Numbered from the stretch's first letter, positions 17,036 through 26,354 are shown. The stretch: DNA of 64,000 bases from Chloroflexota bacterium (GCA_022826725.1 JAJDUF010000016.1:682001-746000); one strand, 5' to 3'. The notes: a model not told the origin generated them from the sequence alone. Numbers and translations: made by a program.

Positions 17036-19432
17036 CTACGCCTCGTCGAGCTTGGTCATGGGGGCAATGCTGCCGAGTAGCAGCTTGACTCCGGCCGTGT
17101 CGAAGCGCACTCGCACTTCTTGCTCACCACGCCGGTTGAGCGTGCTCTCTACCACGCTGCCCTCACCGAACGCGCCGTGCCGTACCCGATCACCGACTTG
17201 ATAAGTCGGCGGTCCGGCACCGGCACTCTGTTGCGGTAGCTCGGCGGCCGAGCGGATGCCGAGCCGACGCCAATCGGGATCGCCGCTCGCCGGCCGCGTC
17301 GCCGGCGGCGTCTGTGCTTGGGCTGGCGCACTGGCGCGTGACGCCGGAGTCCAGCCGGTTGAGGATACCTGGCCGCTCCAGGGGCGAACTGCCGCCGAGG
17401 CGGCCGGTTGGCTCCCGCCGGCCCGGATGCGGAGCGCGGCCGTTTGCATTTGCTTGGCACTGCGCTCCGGGATCGCAGTAAGAAAGCGGGAGGGATCGGC
17501 TTCTTGCGGTCTCCCCCACAGGTTGCGTTGCCGGGCATGGAGCAGATAGAGCCGCTCCATTGCGCGGGTTATGCCCACGTAGCAGAGGCGCCGCTCCTCA
17601 TCCAGCTCCTCGAGGGTGTCTTTGGACCGGCTATGGGGGAGGATATTTTCTTCCAAGCCGGTGATGAAGACGACCGGGTACTCCAGCCCCTTGGCGCTGT
17701 GGAGCGTCATCAGGGTGACGGCATCGCGGTCGTCACGCAGCGTATCGAGGTCGGCGTGCAGGGCAGTCTCTTCCAAGAAGGCCAGCAAGCCCGTCGGCGG
17801 CTCCAGCTCCGTGTACTCGCTGACGACGTTGCGTAGCTCCAGGACGTTCTCCCACCGTTCCTCGAACCGATCACCTTTTTCGAGCGCGGCGCGGTAGTCG
17901 GTGCGGGCAAGCATTTGATCGAAGAGGTCCTCCAGGGGACTCTCCCGTGCGGCGGCGCTCAGATCAGCCATCAGCCGCGCAAATCCCAGCAACGCCGTGC
18001 GCGCGCGGCCCTGAAACGGGTGCGTTAGCTCCGTATCGTGCTGCTCGGCCGCGTACAGGGACAGCAGTGCGACCAGCGGTGGCTCGCCGCGCCGGGCGGC
18101 CCAATCGTCCAGCACTGCCAGGGTGCGGGCGCCGATGCCGCGGGGCGGCACGTTGATGACACGCCGCAGGCTCGCTTCGTCCGCCGGGTTGTAGGCCAGC
18201 CGCAGGTAGCAGAGCAGGTCCTTGATCTCGCGGCGAGCATAGAACTTGGTGCCGCCGACCAGCTGATACGGGATACGCCGGCGGACAAAGGCCTCTTCCA
18301 GGCTCCGCGATTGGGCATTCATGCGGTACATCACCGCACAGTCCCGGTAGCGCCGCCGGCCGGCGCCGACCAGGCGCTCGATCTCGTTGGCGACAAAGCC
18401 GGCTTCATCATGCTCATCGAGTGCCTGGCAGATAACCACCGCGTCGCCGGGCGCTCGCTCGGTCCACAGCCGTTTCGGCTTGCGCGAGCGCAGGGTCCGG
18501 ACGACGCCATGGGCGCTATCGAGGATGTGCTGGGTGGAGCGGTAGTTGCGTTCGAGCTTCACCACCGTCGCGTCGGGGTACTCGTCCTCGAACGCCAGGA
18601 TGTTGCGGATGTCGGCGCCCCGCCACGAGTAGATACTCTGGTCGTCATCGCCGACGACGGTGATATTGCGATGCACGGCGGCCAGCCGCCGGACAATCTC
18701 GTATTGCACGCGGTTCGTGTCCTGGTACTCATCCACCAGCACGTGTTGATACCGCCGCTGGTAGTACCCCAGCACCTCCGGCGCCTCCTCGAAGAGCCGG
18801 AGCGTGGTCAAGAGCAGGTCGTCGAAGTCGAGGGCGTTCGCCTCCTCCAACGCCGCTTGATACCGCCGATAGACCCGCGCGACGGCCTGCTCGTAGGGCC
18901 GGTCGGACGCCTGCGCCGCGTACTCATCGGGGAGGAGCAGCTCATCCTTCGCCCGCGAGATGGCGGCGCGAATATCCTGCGGGGTAATCATCCGCTGGTT
19001 AATGCCGGCCTCGGTCATGAGCCGTTTGATGACCCGGAACTGGTCGTCGTCGTCGTAGATCGTGAAGCTGCCGTCGCGGCCGAGATGGCGGATGTCGCGG
19101 CGGAGCCAGCGGGCGCAGACGGAGTGGAACGTGCCGCACGTCACCACGCGGCCGGCCTCGCCGACAAGGTCCTCGATACGCCGACGCATCTCGCCGGCAG
19201 CCTTGTTCGTGAACGTGACGGCCAGCAAGCGGTGCGGCGGCACGCTCTGTGAGCGGATTAGATAGGCGATGCGGTGGGCGATGACGCGCGTCTTGCCCGA
19301 ACCGGCGCCGGCGAGGATCAGCAGCGGCCCGGCCGGCGCCGTGACCGCCTCGTGCTGCGCTGCATTGAGATCGGTCAGGATGTCGGCACTGTCTTCCGGC
19401 ACGGACACAATCGTCTTCCCTCGCTGACTCAC
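17036..19432 (-). CDS. pcrA: ATP-dependent DNA helicase PcrA/UvrD
   Basis: A 798-residue superfamily 1A 3'-5' helicase for nucleotide-excision repair and replication-conflict resolution. Motifs in order are LNAAQHEAV (Q motif), Walker A AGAGSGKTRVIAHRI, AVTFTNKAAGEMRRR (Ia), HVLVDEYQDTNRVQ (II), GDDDQSIYSWRGAD (III), VKLERNYRST (IV), MTLHSAKGLEYPVVFITGLE (V) and RRLCYVGITRA (VI). The C-terminal 60 residues (YQVGDRVRHGAFGEG through APMTKL) match the Tudor-like PcrA tail that contacts RNA polymerase. Length is slightly over the usual 720-770 because of a low-complexity linker before the tail. Confidence 0.96.
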   Translation of the reverse strand: MSQRGKTIVSVPEDSADILTDLNAAQHEAVTAPAGPLLILAGAGSGKTRVIAHRIAYLIRSQSVPPHRLLAVTFTNKAAGEMRRRIEDLVGEAGRVVTCGTFHSVCARWLRRDIRHLGRDGSFTIYDDDDQFRVIKRLMTEAGINQRMITPQDIRAAISRAKDELLLPDEYAAQASDRPYEQAVARVYRRYQAALEEANALDFDDLLLTTLRLFEEAPEVLGYYQRRYQHVLVDEYQDTNRVQYEIVRRLAAVHRNITVVGDDDQSIYSWRGADIRNILAFEDEYPDATVVKLERNYRSTQHILDSAHGVVRTLRSRKPKRLWTERAPGDAVVICQALDEHDEAGFVANEIERLVGAGRRRYRDCAVMYRMNAQSRSLEEAFVRRRIPYQLVGGTKFYARREIKDLLCYLRLAYNPADEASLRRVINVPPRGIGARTLAVLDDWAARRGEPPLVALLSLYAAEQHDTELTHPFQGRARTALLGFARLMADLSAAARESPLEDLFDQMLARTDYRAALEKGDRFEERWENVLELRNVVSEYTELEPPTGLLAFLEETALHADLDTLRDDRDAVTLMTLHSAKGLEYPVVFITGLEENILPHSRSKDTLEELDEERRLCYVGITRAMERLYLLHARQRNLWGRPQEADPSRFLTAIPERSAKQMQTAALRIRAGGSQPAASAAVRPWSGQVSSTGWTPASRASAPAQAQTPPATRPASGDPDWRRLGIRSAAELPQQSAGAGPPTYQVGDRVRHGAFGEGSVVESTLNRRGEQEVRVRFDTAGVKLLLGSIAPMTKLDEA

Positions 19433-19480
19433 GCCTCTGAATCCTACCCCATCGAGAGAGCGGCGACAGCGGCGCTAGTG

Positions 19481-19594
19481 GCCCCCACCCTAACCCTCCC
19501 CCGTTGCGACAGGGGAGGGAACGACCGGATCCCCGCCGCCGCAGTGCCAGCAGCAGCCGTCCCCCTGTCGCAGCGGGAGGGCCATAGGGGGGCC
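19481..19594. repeat. Intergenic GC-rich palindromic repeat (family A, long copy)
   Basis: It carries CCCCCACCCTAACCCTCCCC, GACAGGGGAGGGAACGA, and CCCCCTGTCGCAGCGGGAGG followed by GCCATAGGGGGGCC. Block order matches 15492-15574 and 34838-34919. It lies between the divergent pcrA and KDPG aldolase genes, so it is in their promoter region. Confidence 0.8.
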
Positions 19595-19645
19595 GAAGCC
19601 CTGGTATCATTCGCGGCGAGCGGACGGGGGGTAGCGTAGGCAGCC

Positions 19646-20311
19646 ATGGTTAGTGTAGTGGAGCGGACACCCAAAGCCGCGCTCGTCGAGCGCATGACGG
19701 AGGCCGGCATTATCGCCATCATGCGCCATACGGCCCCGGCGTTGGCGCGGCAAACCGTGGAGGCCCTGAGCGCCGGCGGTGTGCAGGTCATCGAGGTCAC
19801 GATGAATAGCGCCGGCGCCGCCGACATGCTCCGCGAGTTGGCGGACGCCTACCGGAACAACGTGCTGCTCGGTGCCGGGACCGTGCTGAACGTTGCCAGC
19901 GCCGAGCAGGCGTTGAGCGCCGGGGCACGCTTCATCGTCGCCCCGAACACGGACCGGCACGTCATCGAGTATTGCGGCCAGCGCGATGTGCCCATCATAT
20001 CCGGCGCGTTGACGCCGACCGAGGTGGTGACCGCCTGGCAGCAGGGCGCCGATCTGGTGAAGATTTTCCCGGCCGGTGGACTGGGGCCGCGCTATCTCCG
20101 CGACCTGCGCGGACCGCTCGGCGACATTCCTTTCGTCCCGACGGGCGGCGTGACCCTGGACAATGCCGCCGACTTTATGCGCGCCGGGGCAGCCGCCTTG
20201 GGCGTGGGCGGCGATCTCGTCCATCGTGACCTCGTGGATCAACGGGATTTCGCCACCATCACCACCCGTGCCAAGGAGTTTGTAGCGGCCGTCGCCGCGG
20301 GGCGTCGCTGA
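19646..20311 (+). CDS. eda: 2-keto-3-deoxy-6-phosphogluconate/4-hydroxy-2-oxoglutarate aldolase
   Basis: A 221-residue class I aldolase of the KDPG/KHG family (TIM barrel). Expected residues are visible: Glu50 in QVIEVTMNS, the GAGTVLN loop, FIVAPNTDRHVIEYC, the Schiff-base Lys139 in ADLVKIFPAGGLGP, and the phosphate loop VPTGGVTLDNA. It splits KDPG to pyruvate and glyceraldehyde 3-phosphate in the Entner-Doudoroff or hexuronate route. Mannonate dehydratase-like and lactonase-like genes elsewhere in the window fit such a pathway, but they are far apart. Confidence 0.93.
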   Translation: MVSVVERTPKAALVERMTEAGIIAIMRHTAPALARQTVEALSAGGVQVIEVTMNSAGAADMLRELADAYRNNVLLGAGTVLNVASAEQALSAGARFIVAPNTDRHVIEYCGQRDVPIISGALTPTEVVTAWQQGADLVKIFPAGGLGPRYLRDLRGPLGDIPFVPTGGVTLDNAADFMRAGAAALGVGGDLVHRDLVDQRDFATITTRAKEFVAAVAAGRR

Positions 20312-20388
20312 CCCTCCCTAATCTCGGGATTTGCCGTCACTCCCCGGACGAGCCGGCGGCGATTTCTGAAGGAGGCCGGGATAGAGCC

Positions 20389-20607
20389 ATGATGGAGTAT
20401 AAGGGCTACCGGGCAACAGTAACCTTCGATGACGAGGCCGGTGTGTTCCATGGCGAGGTCGTAGACACCCGCGATGTGATCGTGTTTGAGGGCACCTCGG
20501 TCGAACAGCTGCATCGAGAGTTCCGCTATTCGGTAGATGACTATCTGGCCGTCTGTGCCGAGCGTGGCCGGTCACTGGAAGCACAGCCCCGAATAGTGTC
20601 ACCATAA
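20389..20607 (+). CDS. HicB-family antitoxin-like protein, short form
   Basis: A 72-residue HicB fold: YKGYRATVTFDDEAGVFHGE, VVDTRDVIVFEGTSVEQLHR and FRYSVDDYLAVCAERGRS. Typical HicB antitoxins of this branch continue with a PFSGKF segment and a DNA-binding domain, absent here: the protein stops soon after EAQPRI. No HicA toxin is adjacent. It is 29 bp upstream of the penicillin acylase gene on the same strand. It may be a truncated or solitary HicB. Confidence 0.75.
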   Translation: MMEYKGYRATVTFDDEAGVFHGEVVDTRDVIVFEGTSVEQLHREFRYSVDDYLAVCAERGRSLEAQPRIVSP

Positions 20608-20636
20608 ACCCTACCCGGCAGGCAGGAGGCAGTGGC

Positions 20637-22910
20637 ATGGAACGGATTGAGCCGCAGGTAGTGACCGGTCCCGTTGGCACGGCGGCGACGATTTTGTGGG
20701 ATCGGTGGGGTATCGCCCACATCAGCGCCGACGAGCCGTATGACCTGGGCGTGGGACTGGGCTACGCGGTTGCCCGCGAGCGGCTCTGGCAACTGGACTA
20801 CATGCGGCGCCGGGTCCGTGGCGAGCTGGCCGCGATCATGGGGCCGGAGGCGCTGTCGAACGACCGCGAGATGCTGACCGTCGGCATCGCAGCCGCGGCC
20901 GATACCGTCGCGCAGACGATCAGTGGGCCGACTGCAACCCTGCTGGAAGGCGTGGCGGCCGGGATCAACGCTTGGCGCCGGACCGCCATCGAGACCGCTG
21001 CGCTGCCCGAGGAGTTCGGCATCCTCGACTACCAACCGGCGCCCTGGACACCCGCCGACTCGGTTGCGCTATGGCGCTGGCGCTGGTGGATGCTGACCGG
21101 GCGGCTGGAGCCGGTCGCGCTCATCGAGGCGGCGCGTCGGACGCTGCCGGCCGACCTGCTGGAAGCCTTTCTGGAGGTCGAGGCCGGTGAGGAGACCATC
21201 GTGCCGGGGCCGGCCGACGGCACACCCGGCCCCATCCCGGGCGGCGATGCCAGCGGCGAGGGCAGCAACAACTGGGCCGTAGCCGGCTCGCGCACGACGA
21301 CCGGCTTCCCCGTGCTGTGCAGCGACCCGCACAACACCTTCGATCAGCCGAGCCAGTGGTTTCAGGCGCAGCTGACGTGTCCGGCCATCGGCTTGGATTC
21401 TATCGGTGCGGTCTACGTCGGCACGGCCAGCGCCTATATCGGCCGCAACCGCCACACGGCCTGGGGCGTGACCAACCACGTAGCACCCATCCGCGACCTC
21501 TATATCGAGGAGACCGATGCGCCCGGCGGTGATCGCTACCGCGACGGCGCCACCTGGCGTCCCTTCGAGACCGAGCGGCACACGATCAAGGTGCGCGGCG
21601 CGCCGGACGAGACGCTGATCGTGCGGCGCACGGTGCGCGGGCCAATCGTCAATGACCTGCTGCCCTGGACACCGACGGACGACAGCGGCGTAGCGCCGCC
21701 GATTAGCCTGCGCTGGTGCGGTCTGGAAGACGGCGTGGCGTCCGGGCTGGAAGCCATGCTGGCGATCAACTGCGCCCGCAACGGGGACGAGACGCTCGCG
21801 GCGCTGGAACAGTGGCCCGGCCCGGTGCTGAACTTCGTGTTTGCTGACCGCGATGGGCGGATCGGCTACCACGTTGCCAGCCACATCCCGCGGCGCGAGA
21901 TCGCGCTCCGGGGCCTGCGCCCGGCCAACGATCCAGACCATGCTTGGCAGGGGACGCTGCCCTTCGACCGGCTGCCGCAACTGATTGACCCGCCGCGCGG
22001 GTGGGTAGCGACCGCGAACAATCCGCCGTGGGCCGAGGACCCGCCGGACCTGCCGTACCTCGGCTTGGGCGGGTGGGCCGACGGGTACCGGTTCCGGCGC
22101 ATCCGCGAGCGGCTGGAAGGGGCGGCGCGGCACTCACCCGACGAGATCGCCGCCATCCATGGCGACGTGCTCCACGCCCGCGCGGTAGACCTGCTGCCGG
22201 CGCTCCTCGCGCTCCTACGCGCGGTCCCAGGCCAGCGGCCACGCGCTGCCTACCGGCATCTCGCGGCTTGGAATGGCTCGTTCGATACCGAGGCGATAGG
22301 CGCCAGTATCTTCACGGCGTTCTGGCAACGCTGGCTGGAGCGCATCGCCGCCGCGCACTTCCCGGAGCAGCTTGCGCCGCTCGCCGCCGGCCAAGCCGGG
22401 GCGGTTGCCCGCCGCCTGCTGCTCGTCGACGACATGGGTTGGTTTTCCGACACGGACTACCGCGAGGAGGCGCGTGCCGCCTATGTATCCGCAGTCGAGT
22501 GGCTGGTCGAGGTGGCCGGTCCCGATCCGGAAGACTGGCGCTGGGGAAACCTGCACCAAGTCACCTTCCCGCACCCGCTCGGCGAGCACTCACCTGATCT
22601 AGCACAGCGGTTCGATCTCGGCCCCTTCCCGACCAGCGGCGGCAACGGCACCGTGCGCGCCGCCGGCCCCTCGTTCGAGCAGCCGTTTCAGGCGGCGAGC
22701 GGCTCGACCTACCGCTTCCTCGCCGACCTCTCGCAATCGGGGTACGCCGAGGCCACCGGCACCACCGGCCAGTCGGCGCATCCCGACAGCCTGCACTACC
22801 GGGACCAGGTGCAGCTGTGGCTCGAGGATCGGCGGCTGCCGCTTTACATGGACGAGGCTACGGTGTGCGCCAACCTTCAGGCCGAAACCCGGCTGGTGCC
22901 GGGGGGCTGA
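20637..22910 (+). CDS. Penicillin acylase family N-terminal-nucleophile hydrolase
   Basis: A 757-residue Ntn hydrolase precursor. The alpha-chain part includes VTGPVGTAATILWDRWGIAH and LGYAVARERLWQLDYMRR. Ser210 in SGEGSNNWAVAGSRT is the predicted autoprocessing site and nucleophile; FPVLCSDPHN follows in the beta chain. Amide side chains such as penicillin or acyl-homoserine lactone are known substrates of the family; which applies is unknown. No signal peptide is visible, whereas many relatives are exported. A strong AGGAGG site precedes the ATG. Confidence 0.92.
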   Translation: MERIEPQVVTGPVGTAATILWDRWGIAHISADEPYDLGVGLGYAVARERLWQLDYMRRRVRGELAAIMGPEALSNDREMLTVGIAAAADTVAQTISGPTATLLEGVAAGINAWRRTAIETAALPEEFGILDYQPAPWTPADSVALWRWRWWMLTGRLEPVALIEAARRTLPADLLEAFLEVEAGEETIVPGPADGTPGPIPGGDASGEGSNNWAVAGSRTTTGFPVLCSDPHNTFDQPSQWFQAQLTCPAIGLDSIGAVYVGTASAYIGRNRHTAWGVTNHVAPIRDLYIEETDAPGGDRYRDGATWRPFETERHTIKVRGAPDETLIVRRTVRGPIVNDLLPWTPTDDSGVAPPISLRWCGLEDGVASGLEAMLAINCARNGDETLAALEQWPGPVLNFVFADRDGRIGYHVASHIPRREIALRGLRPANDPDHAWQGTLPFDRLPQLIDPPRGWVATANNPPWAEDPPDLPYLGLGGWADGYRFRRIRERLEGAARHSPDEIAAIHGDVLHARAVDLLPALLALLRAVPGQRPRAAYRHLAAWNGSFDTEAIGASIFTAFWQRWLERIAAAHFPEQLAPLAAGQAGAVARRLLLVDDMGWFSDTDYREEARAAYVSAVEWLVEVAGPDPEDWRWGNLHQVTFPHPLGEHSPDLAQRFDLGPFPTSGGNGTVRAAGPSFEQPFQAASGSTYRFLADLSQSGYAEATGTTGQSAHPDSLHYRDQVQLWLEDRRLPLYMDEATVCANLQAETRLVPGG

Positions 22911-22925
22911 GGGCACCTCACCTCC

Positions 22926-22966
22926 CGCCCCCGCTCTCCATCGCCGAGCGATAGAGAGCGGGGGCG
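22926..22966. terminator. Long palindromic hairpin between convergent genes
   Basis: A perfect 13-bp stem (22926-22938 with 22954-22966, CGCCCCCGCTCTC/GAGAGCGGGGGCG) extends by a further inner TCGC/GCGA stem. It sits 15 bp after the acylase stop and 21 bp before the convergent glycosyltransferase stop, so it probably ends transcription both ways. There is no clear T-tract. Confidence 0.6.
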
Positions 22967-22987
22967 GCCGCCGTCCGTCGCTACCGG

Positions 22988-23659
22988 CTACTGACCGAGT
23001 ACCGTAGCGAGCGCGGCGCGGGTGGCGGGGGCGGGAGGAGAATCGGCGCCGGCAAGGTCGGCGCGGAGCCGTTCGAGGTCCGCGGCCTCGTCCACGTCGT
23101 ACCACTCGGCAACGCGATGGACGCGCAGGTTGGCCGCTGCACACCGCTGCAGCGTGACCGCCACTACCTCGCTCGTGCTCCAGACCATGTTGCGAAACAG
23201 GTCGGGGTAGAGGGCGCGCGCCGCCAGCAGATAGTATCCGCCGTCCTCGCTCGGCCCGATGGATACGTCGCTGCCGGCCGCGAGCGCAGCATAGGCCGCG
23301 ATGAGCGCCGCCGGCGGCAAGGTGGGGTTGTCACTGCCCAAAACGCCGACGGCGGTACACCCGGAGGCGAAACCGAGTCGAAAGGCCGACTCTAGGGCAG
23401 CACCGAGGCCGCGACCGGATTGAACGGCCACCGTCGCTTGGTTGCCGACGAGGCGCGCCAAGTCCCTCCGCTCGCCGTCGTCGCGGCAGATGATACGCGC
23501 GTCCAGTCCGGCCTGGCGAACGATATGCACCGAATCCAGCAGGAAGGCCGCGGCCAGGTGTGCCGCGGCCGCCGGAGTGAGCGGAGGACACAGGCGGGTC
23601 TTGCTGACGCCCGCACGCGGAGCTTTCGCGACTACATAGACGGCGCTCTGCCCCGGCAT
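22988..23659 (-). CDS. DUF2064 / TIGR04282-type glycosyltransferase
   Basis: A 223-residue GT-A-fold protein of the DUF2064 family, related to the arsenosugar-biosynthesis glycosyltransferase subfamily. Segments seen: YVVAKAPRAGVSKTRLCPPL, QSGRGLGAALESAFRLGFA, GVLGSDNPTLPP with the DxD-like acidic site, and GPSEDGGYYLLAAR. Start 23659 shares one base with the stop of the upstream GT2 gene (TGATG), so the two are translationally coupled. Together they probably make or modify a lipid-linked or surface sugar; the product is not predictable. Confidence 0.85.
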   Translation of the reverse strand: MPGQSAVYVVAKAPRAGVSKTRLCPPLTPAAAAHLAAAFLLDSVHIVRQAGLDARIICRDDGERRDLARLVGNQATVAVQSGRGLGAALESAFRLGFASGCTAVGVLGSDNPTLPPAALIAAYAALAAGSDVSIGPSEDGGYYLLAARALYPDLFRNMVWSTSEVVAVTLQRCAAANLRVHRVAEWYDVDEAADLERLRADLAGADSPPAPATRAALATVLGQ

Positions 23660-24402
23660 CAGGCGTGCTCCGCATCCCCGGTGGCGTTGCCGCCGGAGAC
23701 GGCTGCCGGCCGCCAGCGGGCGTAGCGCAGGGCACAAGTGCAGAGCTTCCAGGCCGCGCCAACCGTGCCGCGCACCGTGCCCGATACCTTCGATTGGCCG
23801 GCCAGTCGCGGACGGTACGCCACGGGCACCTCGACGATCCGCAGACCGGCCCGCACGGACTTGACCACCAGCTCGGTCGTCCAGCCGTAGGTCAGCTCGG
23901 ACATCGCCAGGCGCTGGAGACAGTCCATGCGGATGGCCTTGAACGACGGGAGATCGCGCAGTCGTCGCCGCAGCAGCAGACTCAGGATGGTCAGCACCAG
24001 CCAGTTGCCGAACCGCGCATGGAGGCGCTGGGCTTCCGGGTGCTTGGCGAGGTCGCGCGGGCCAAGCACAACGTCGGCTTGCCCGGTCAGCAAGGGAGCG
24101 AGCACACGCGGTAGCTCGGCGGGCGGGTCGGCATAATCGCCGTCGAGAAAGACGACGATCTCAGTCCCGGCTTGTTCTGCAGCGAGGACACCCGCCCAAC
24201 AGGCCGCGCCATACCCGGGCCGCGCTTGGGGCAGGGCGGCGGCTCCCAGGCCGGTAGCAATCTTATCCGTGCCGTCGGTGCTGTCGCCGGTGACGACAAA
24301 GACACGGTCCACCACGCCGGGCGGCACTTCGGACAGCACCGCACCGATAGACTCGGCTTCATTCCAGGCCGGAATCACCAGGGCAATACGAGGCGTTGGC
24401 AC
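23659..24402 (-). CDS. Family 2 glycosyltransferase (polyprenyl/dolichyl-phosphate sugar synthase-like)
   Basis: A 247-residue GT2 enzyme. The N-terminus IALVIPAWNEAESIGAVLSE, FVVTGDSTDGTDKIA and EIVVFLDGDYADPPAEL with the DxD metal motif are typical of DPM1-like synthases. The region around residues 130-150 (NWLVLTILSLLLRRRLRDLP) is hydrophobic and basic, consistent with membrane association. PVAYRPRLAGQSKVSGTVRG is the conserved acceptor-side motif. It is coupled to the DUF2064 gene. Confidence 0.9.
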   Translation of the reverse strand: MPTPRIALVIPAWNEAESIGAVLSEVPPGVVDRVFVVTGDSTDGTDKIATGLGAAALPQARPGYGAACWAGVLAAEQAGTEIVVFLDGDYADPPAELPRVLAPLLTGQADVVLGPRDLAKHPEAQRLHARFGNWLVLTILSLLLRRRLRDLPSFKAIRMDCLQRLAMSELTYGWTTELVVKSVRAGLRIVEVPVAYRPRLAGQSKVSGTVRGTVGAAWKLCTCALRYARWRPAAVSGGNATGDAEHA

Positions 24403-24453
24403 GCGCCTACTATACCCAGCACCGCTGCGTGGGGCAGATGGACCGATATTGGA

Positions 24454-24503
24454 GCTCCCCCAGCCAGGAGAGGGGTGAGGGGAACCACAAGGGTTGCCCC
24501 TAC
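24454..24503. repeat. Intergenic palindromic repeat fragment
   Basis: CTCCCCCAGCCAGGAGAGGG followed by TGAGGGGAACCACAAGGGTT and GCCCCTAC lies between the GT2 and CBS genes. It has the same CTCCCC...GGGGAG flavour as family A but different order, so the assignment is loose. Confidence 0.4.
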
Positions 24504-24510
24504 AGCTTGG

Positions 24511-25260
24511 CTAGGTGTTCGTGGTGCCGCTGAGCCAGCGCACAATGTCACCACGGCTGACCACCCCGGCCAGACGACCGGCACGCACAACCGGCATACG
24601 CTTGATGCGCCGGCGCGTCATCTCCGCCGCGACCTCGGTGATAGGCATCTCCGCTGCGACGGTATGGGCCGGCGCGGTCATAATATCCGCGACGGTTCGC
24701 CCCTGGCGGGCAATCACGTCCGCCTCGCTGACCACGCCGACGACTGCACCGGCATCGTCAACGACGGGTAGTCCAGTAATGCCGTGAAAACTCAGGATTG
24801 AGGCGACTTTGGCCACATCCTCATCCGGCTGCGTGGTGACGACCGGGGTACTCATGATGTCGCTCACCACACCGGGACGTCCCGGCGCGGTGACCGGCGC
24901 CAGTTGCTCCTCTGCCGATTGCTCCAGATAGGCGGCATCGCCAACGGTGGACAGACCGGCATCGGCACCCTCGTGCCGACGATAGTGCAACGCTGCCGGC
25001 TCGTCATCGAAGAACGCTCCGGAGGCATCGCGATGGATTTCGAAGATGAGCACCCGCTCGTTCTCCAGCCGCAGCGCGCCCCGTAGGACGGTGGCATCCA
25101 TCACGACAAACTCATCGGGGGTGCCGCCCTCGACGACCGTCGTGATCTCTCCACCGCGGACGGCAAGCAGGACGACCTCGTCGGCCTCTTCAGCGGCGGT
25201 ACCCTCCTGGTTTGGGTTGGCCTCACCTACAAAGGCCTCTTGGATGTTCAAGCGCTTCAT
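24511..25260 (-). CDS. CBS-domain pair protein with N-terminal extension
   Basis: A 249-residue protein. Residues 1-130 form an uncharacterised domain rich in beta-type segments (DEVVLLAVRGGEITTVVEG; ERVLIFEIHRDASG). Residues 133-245 are two CBS motifs: VSDIMSTPVVTTQPDEDVAK with GITGLPVVDDAGAVVGVVSE, and VADIMTAPAHTVAAEMPITE with IKRMPVVRAGRLAGVVSRGD. CBS pairs bind adenine nucleotides and regulate an attached or partner protein. No catalytic domain is recognised. Confidence 0.88.
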   Translation of the reverse strand: MKRLNIQEAFVGEANPNQEGTAAEEADEVVLLAVRGGEITTVVEGGTPDEFVVMDATVLRGALRLENERVLIFEIHRDASGAFFDDEPAALHYRRHEGADAGLSTVGDAAYLEQSAEEQLAPVTAPGRPGVVSDIMSTPVVTTQPDEDVAKVASILSFHGITGLPVVDDAGAVVGVVSEADVIARQGRTVADIMTAPAHTVAAEMPITEVAAEMTRRRIKRMPVVRAGRLAGVVSRGDIVRWLSGTTNT

Positions 25261-25421
25261 ACCGGCGCCTCCTCACCATGCACGTCATGCGTGCGGACCG
25301 CGCTGACCACTGGTGGCTGGCGGTCAGTCTAGCAAATGGAGGGACGGCAGTGGGGGGAGCCAAGGAGAAGCGGGGCCGGGAGAGGTATCCACCAAAGGTA
25401 GCTCGCTCTCCCGGATTGATC

Positions 25422-26354
25422 CTACCCCTTCTCGATGGGCAAGCTCTGGTTGTTGCTCCAGTCCTGCCAGGAGCCGTCGTAGTTTCGCACTCTCGGGTAA
25501 CCCAGCAGCTTCAGGACGAAGTACGCGTGCGCGCCGCGCACGGCAGACTGGCAGTAGGTGATGATCTCTTTATCCGGCGTGATGCCGGCCGACTCGTACA
25601 ACTGCTTCAGATCGGCCAGCGCCTTGAAGACGGGGGTCTCATCGCCGGTCACGCTGTTCACCCAGTCAATGTTGATGGCCCCCGGCACCCGGCCACCACG
25701 CCCGGCACCCCGACGCACGTCCTCGCCGCTGTATTCTTCCGGGGTGCGAGCGTCGCAAAGCGCCACACTGTCCCCACCCATGTTGGCCAGGATGTAGTCC
25801 TTGTCGGCAACTTTGGTCGGATCGGGCGTGGCGCTGAAGGTCGCCGCCTCGAAGCGAGGTGCTTGTCGTGTTACGGCTCGATTCTCGGCCGTCCACTTGG
25901 GATAGCCACCGTTGAGGATCGAGAGGCGGGAATGACCATAGTAATCCAAGACCCAGAAGAGTCGCGCGGCGATCACGGAACGATTGTCGTCGTAAATGAC
26001 GACGTGGTGATCGTCGCCGATGCCGGCGGCACCGACGATCTCGGCGACCTCCCCAGCCGGGCGCGCATCGCTGACAAACTCGTTGACCTTGTGGTCCAGC
26101 GACCCGGTCGTGAGGTTGATCGCCCCCGGCAGGTGGTCTTCCTGGTATTTGTCCGGGCTACGCACATCCACAATCCGCAGGTTGTCGTCTTCCAAGTGAT
26201 CGGCCAGCCAGTCGGTCTCGACGAGCAGGTCAACCATTGAACCATCGGCGCCACCCGTGGTGGCATCTTCTTCTCCGCAGGCGGCCAGCAGCAACGTTGC
26301 GGTCAACGCGGCGCTCGTACCGAGCAGGCCACGCCGTGATAGCTGGAACTCCAT
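25422..26354 (-). CDS. Exported twin-rhodanese sulfurtransferase (lipoprotein, Tat-type signal)
   Basis: A 310-residue thiosulfate:acceptor-type sulfurtransferase. Residues 1-26 combine a twin-arginine motif (LSRRGLLGTSAALTA) and a lipobox ending at Cys26 (LLLAACGEE), placing it outside the cytoplasmic membrane. Two rhodanese domains follow: LRIVDVRSPDKYQEDHLPGA with YDDNRSVIAARLFWVLDYYG, in which no catalytic Cys is seen, and SVALCDARTPEEYSGEDVRR with the active-site loop ITYCQSAVRGAHAYFVL. Start 26354 has AGGAGAGG upstream. It is the last gene of the transporter-TusA-rhodanese cluster and probably handles thiosulfate or sulfane sulfur extracytoplasmically. Confidence 0.9.
   Translation of the reverse strand: MEFQLSRRGLLGTSAALTATLLLAACGEEDATTGGADGSMVDLLVETDWLADHLEDDNLRIVDVRSPDKYQEDHLPGAINLTTGSLDHKVNEFVSDARPAGEVAEIVGAAGIGDDHHVVIYDDNRSVIAARLFWVLDYYGHSRLSILNGGYPKWTAENRAVTRQAPRFEAATFSATPDPTKVADKDYILANMGGDSVALCDARTPEEYSGEDVRRGAGRGGRVPGAINIDWVNSVTGDETPVFKALADLKQLYESAGITPDKEIITYCQSAVRGAHAYFVLKLLGYPRVRNYDGSWQDWSNNQSLPIEKG

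Noticed and set aside
18038-19252. Plus-strand frame of 404 codons
   Set aside because: Entirely antisense to the pcrA helicase gene, which carries all seven helicase motifs.
21069-22133. Minus-strand frame of 354 codons
   Set aside because: Antisense to the penicillin acylase gene; no family motif in the translation.
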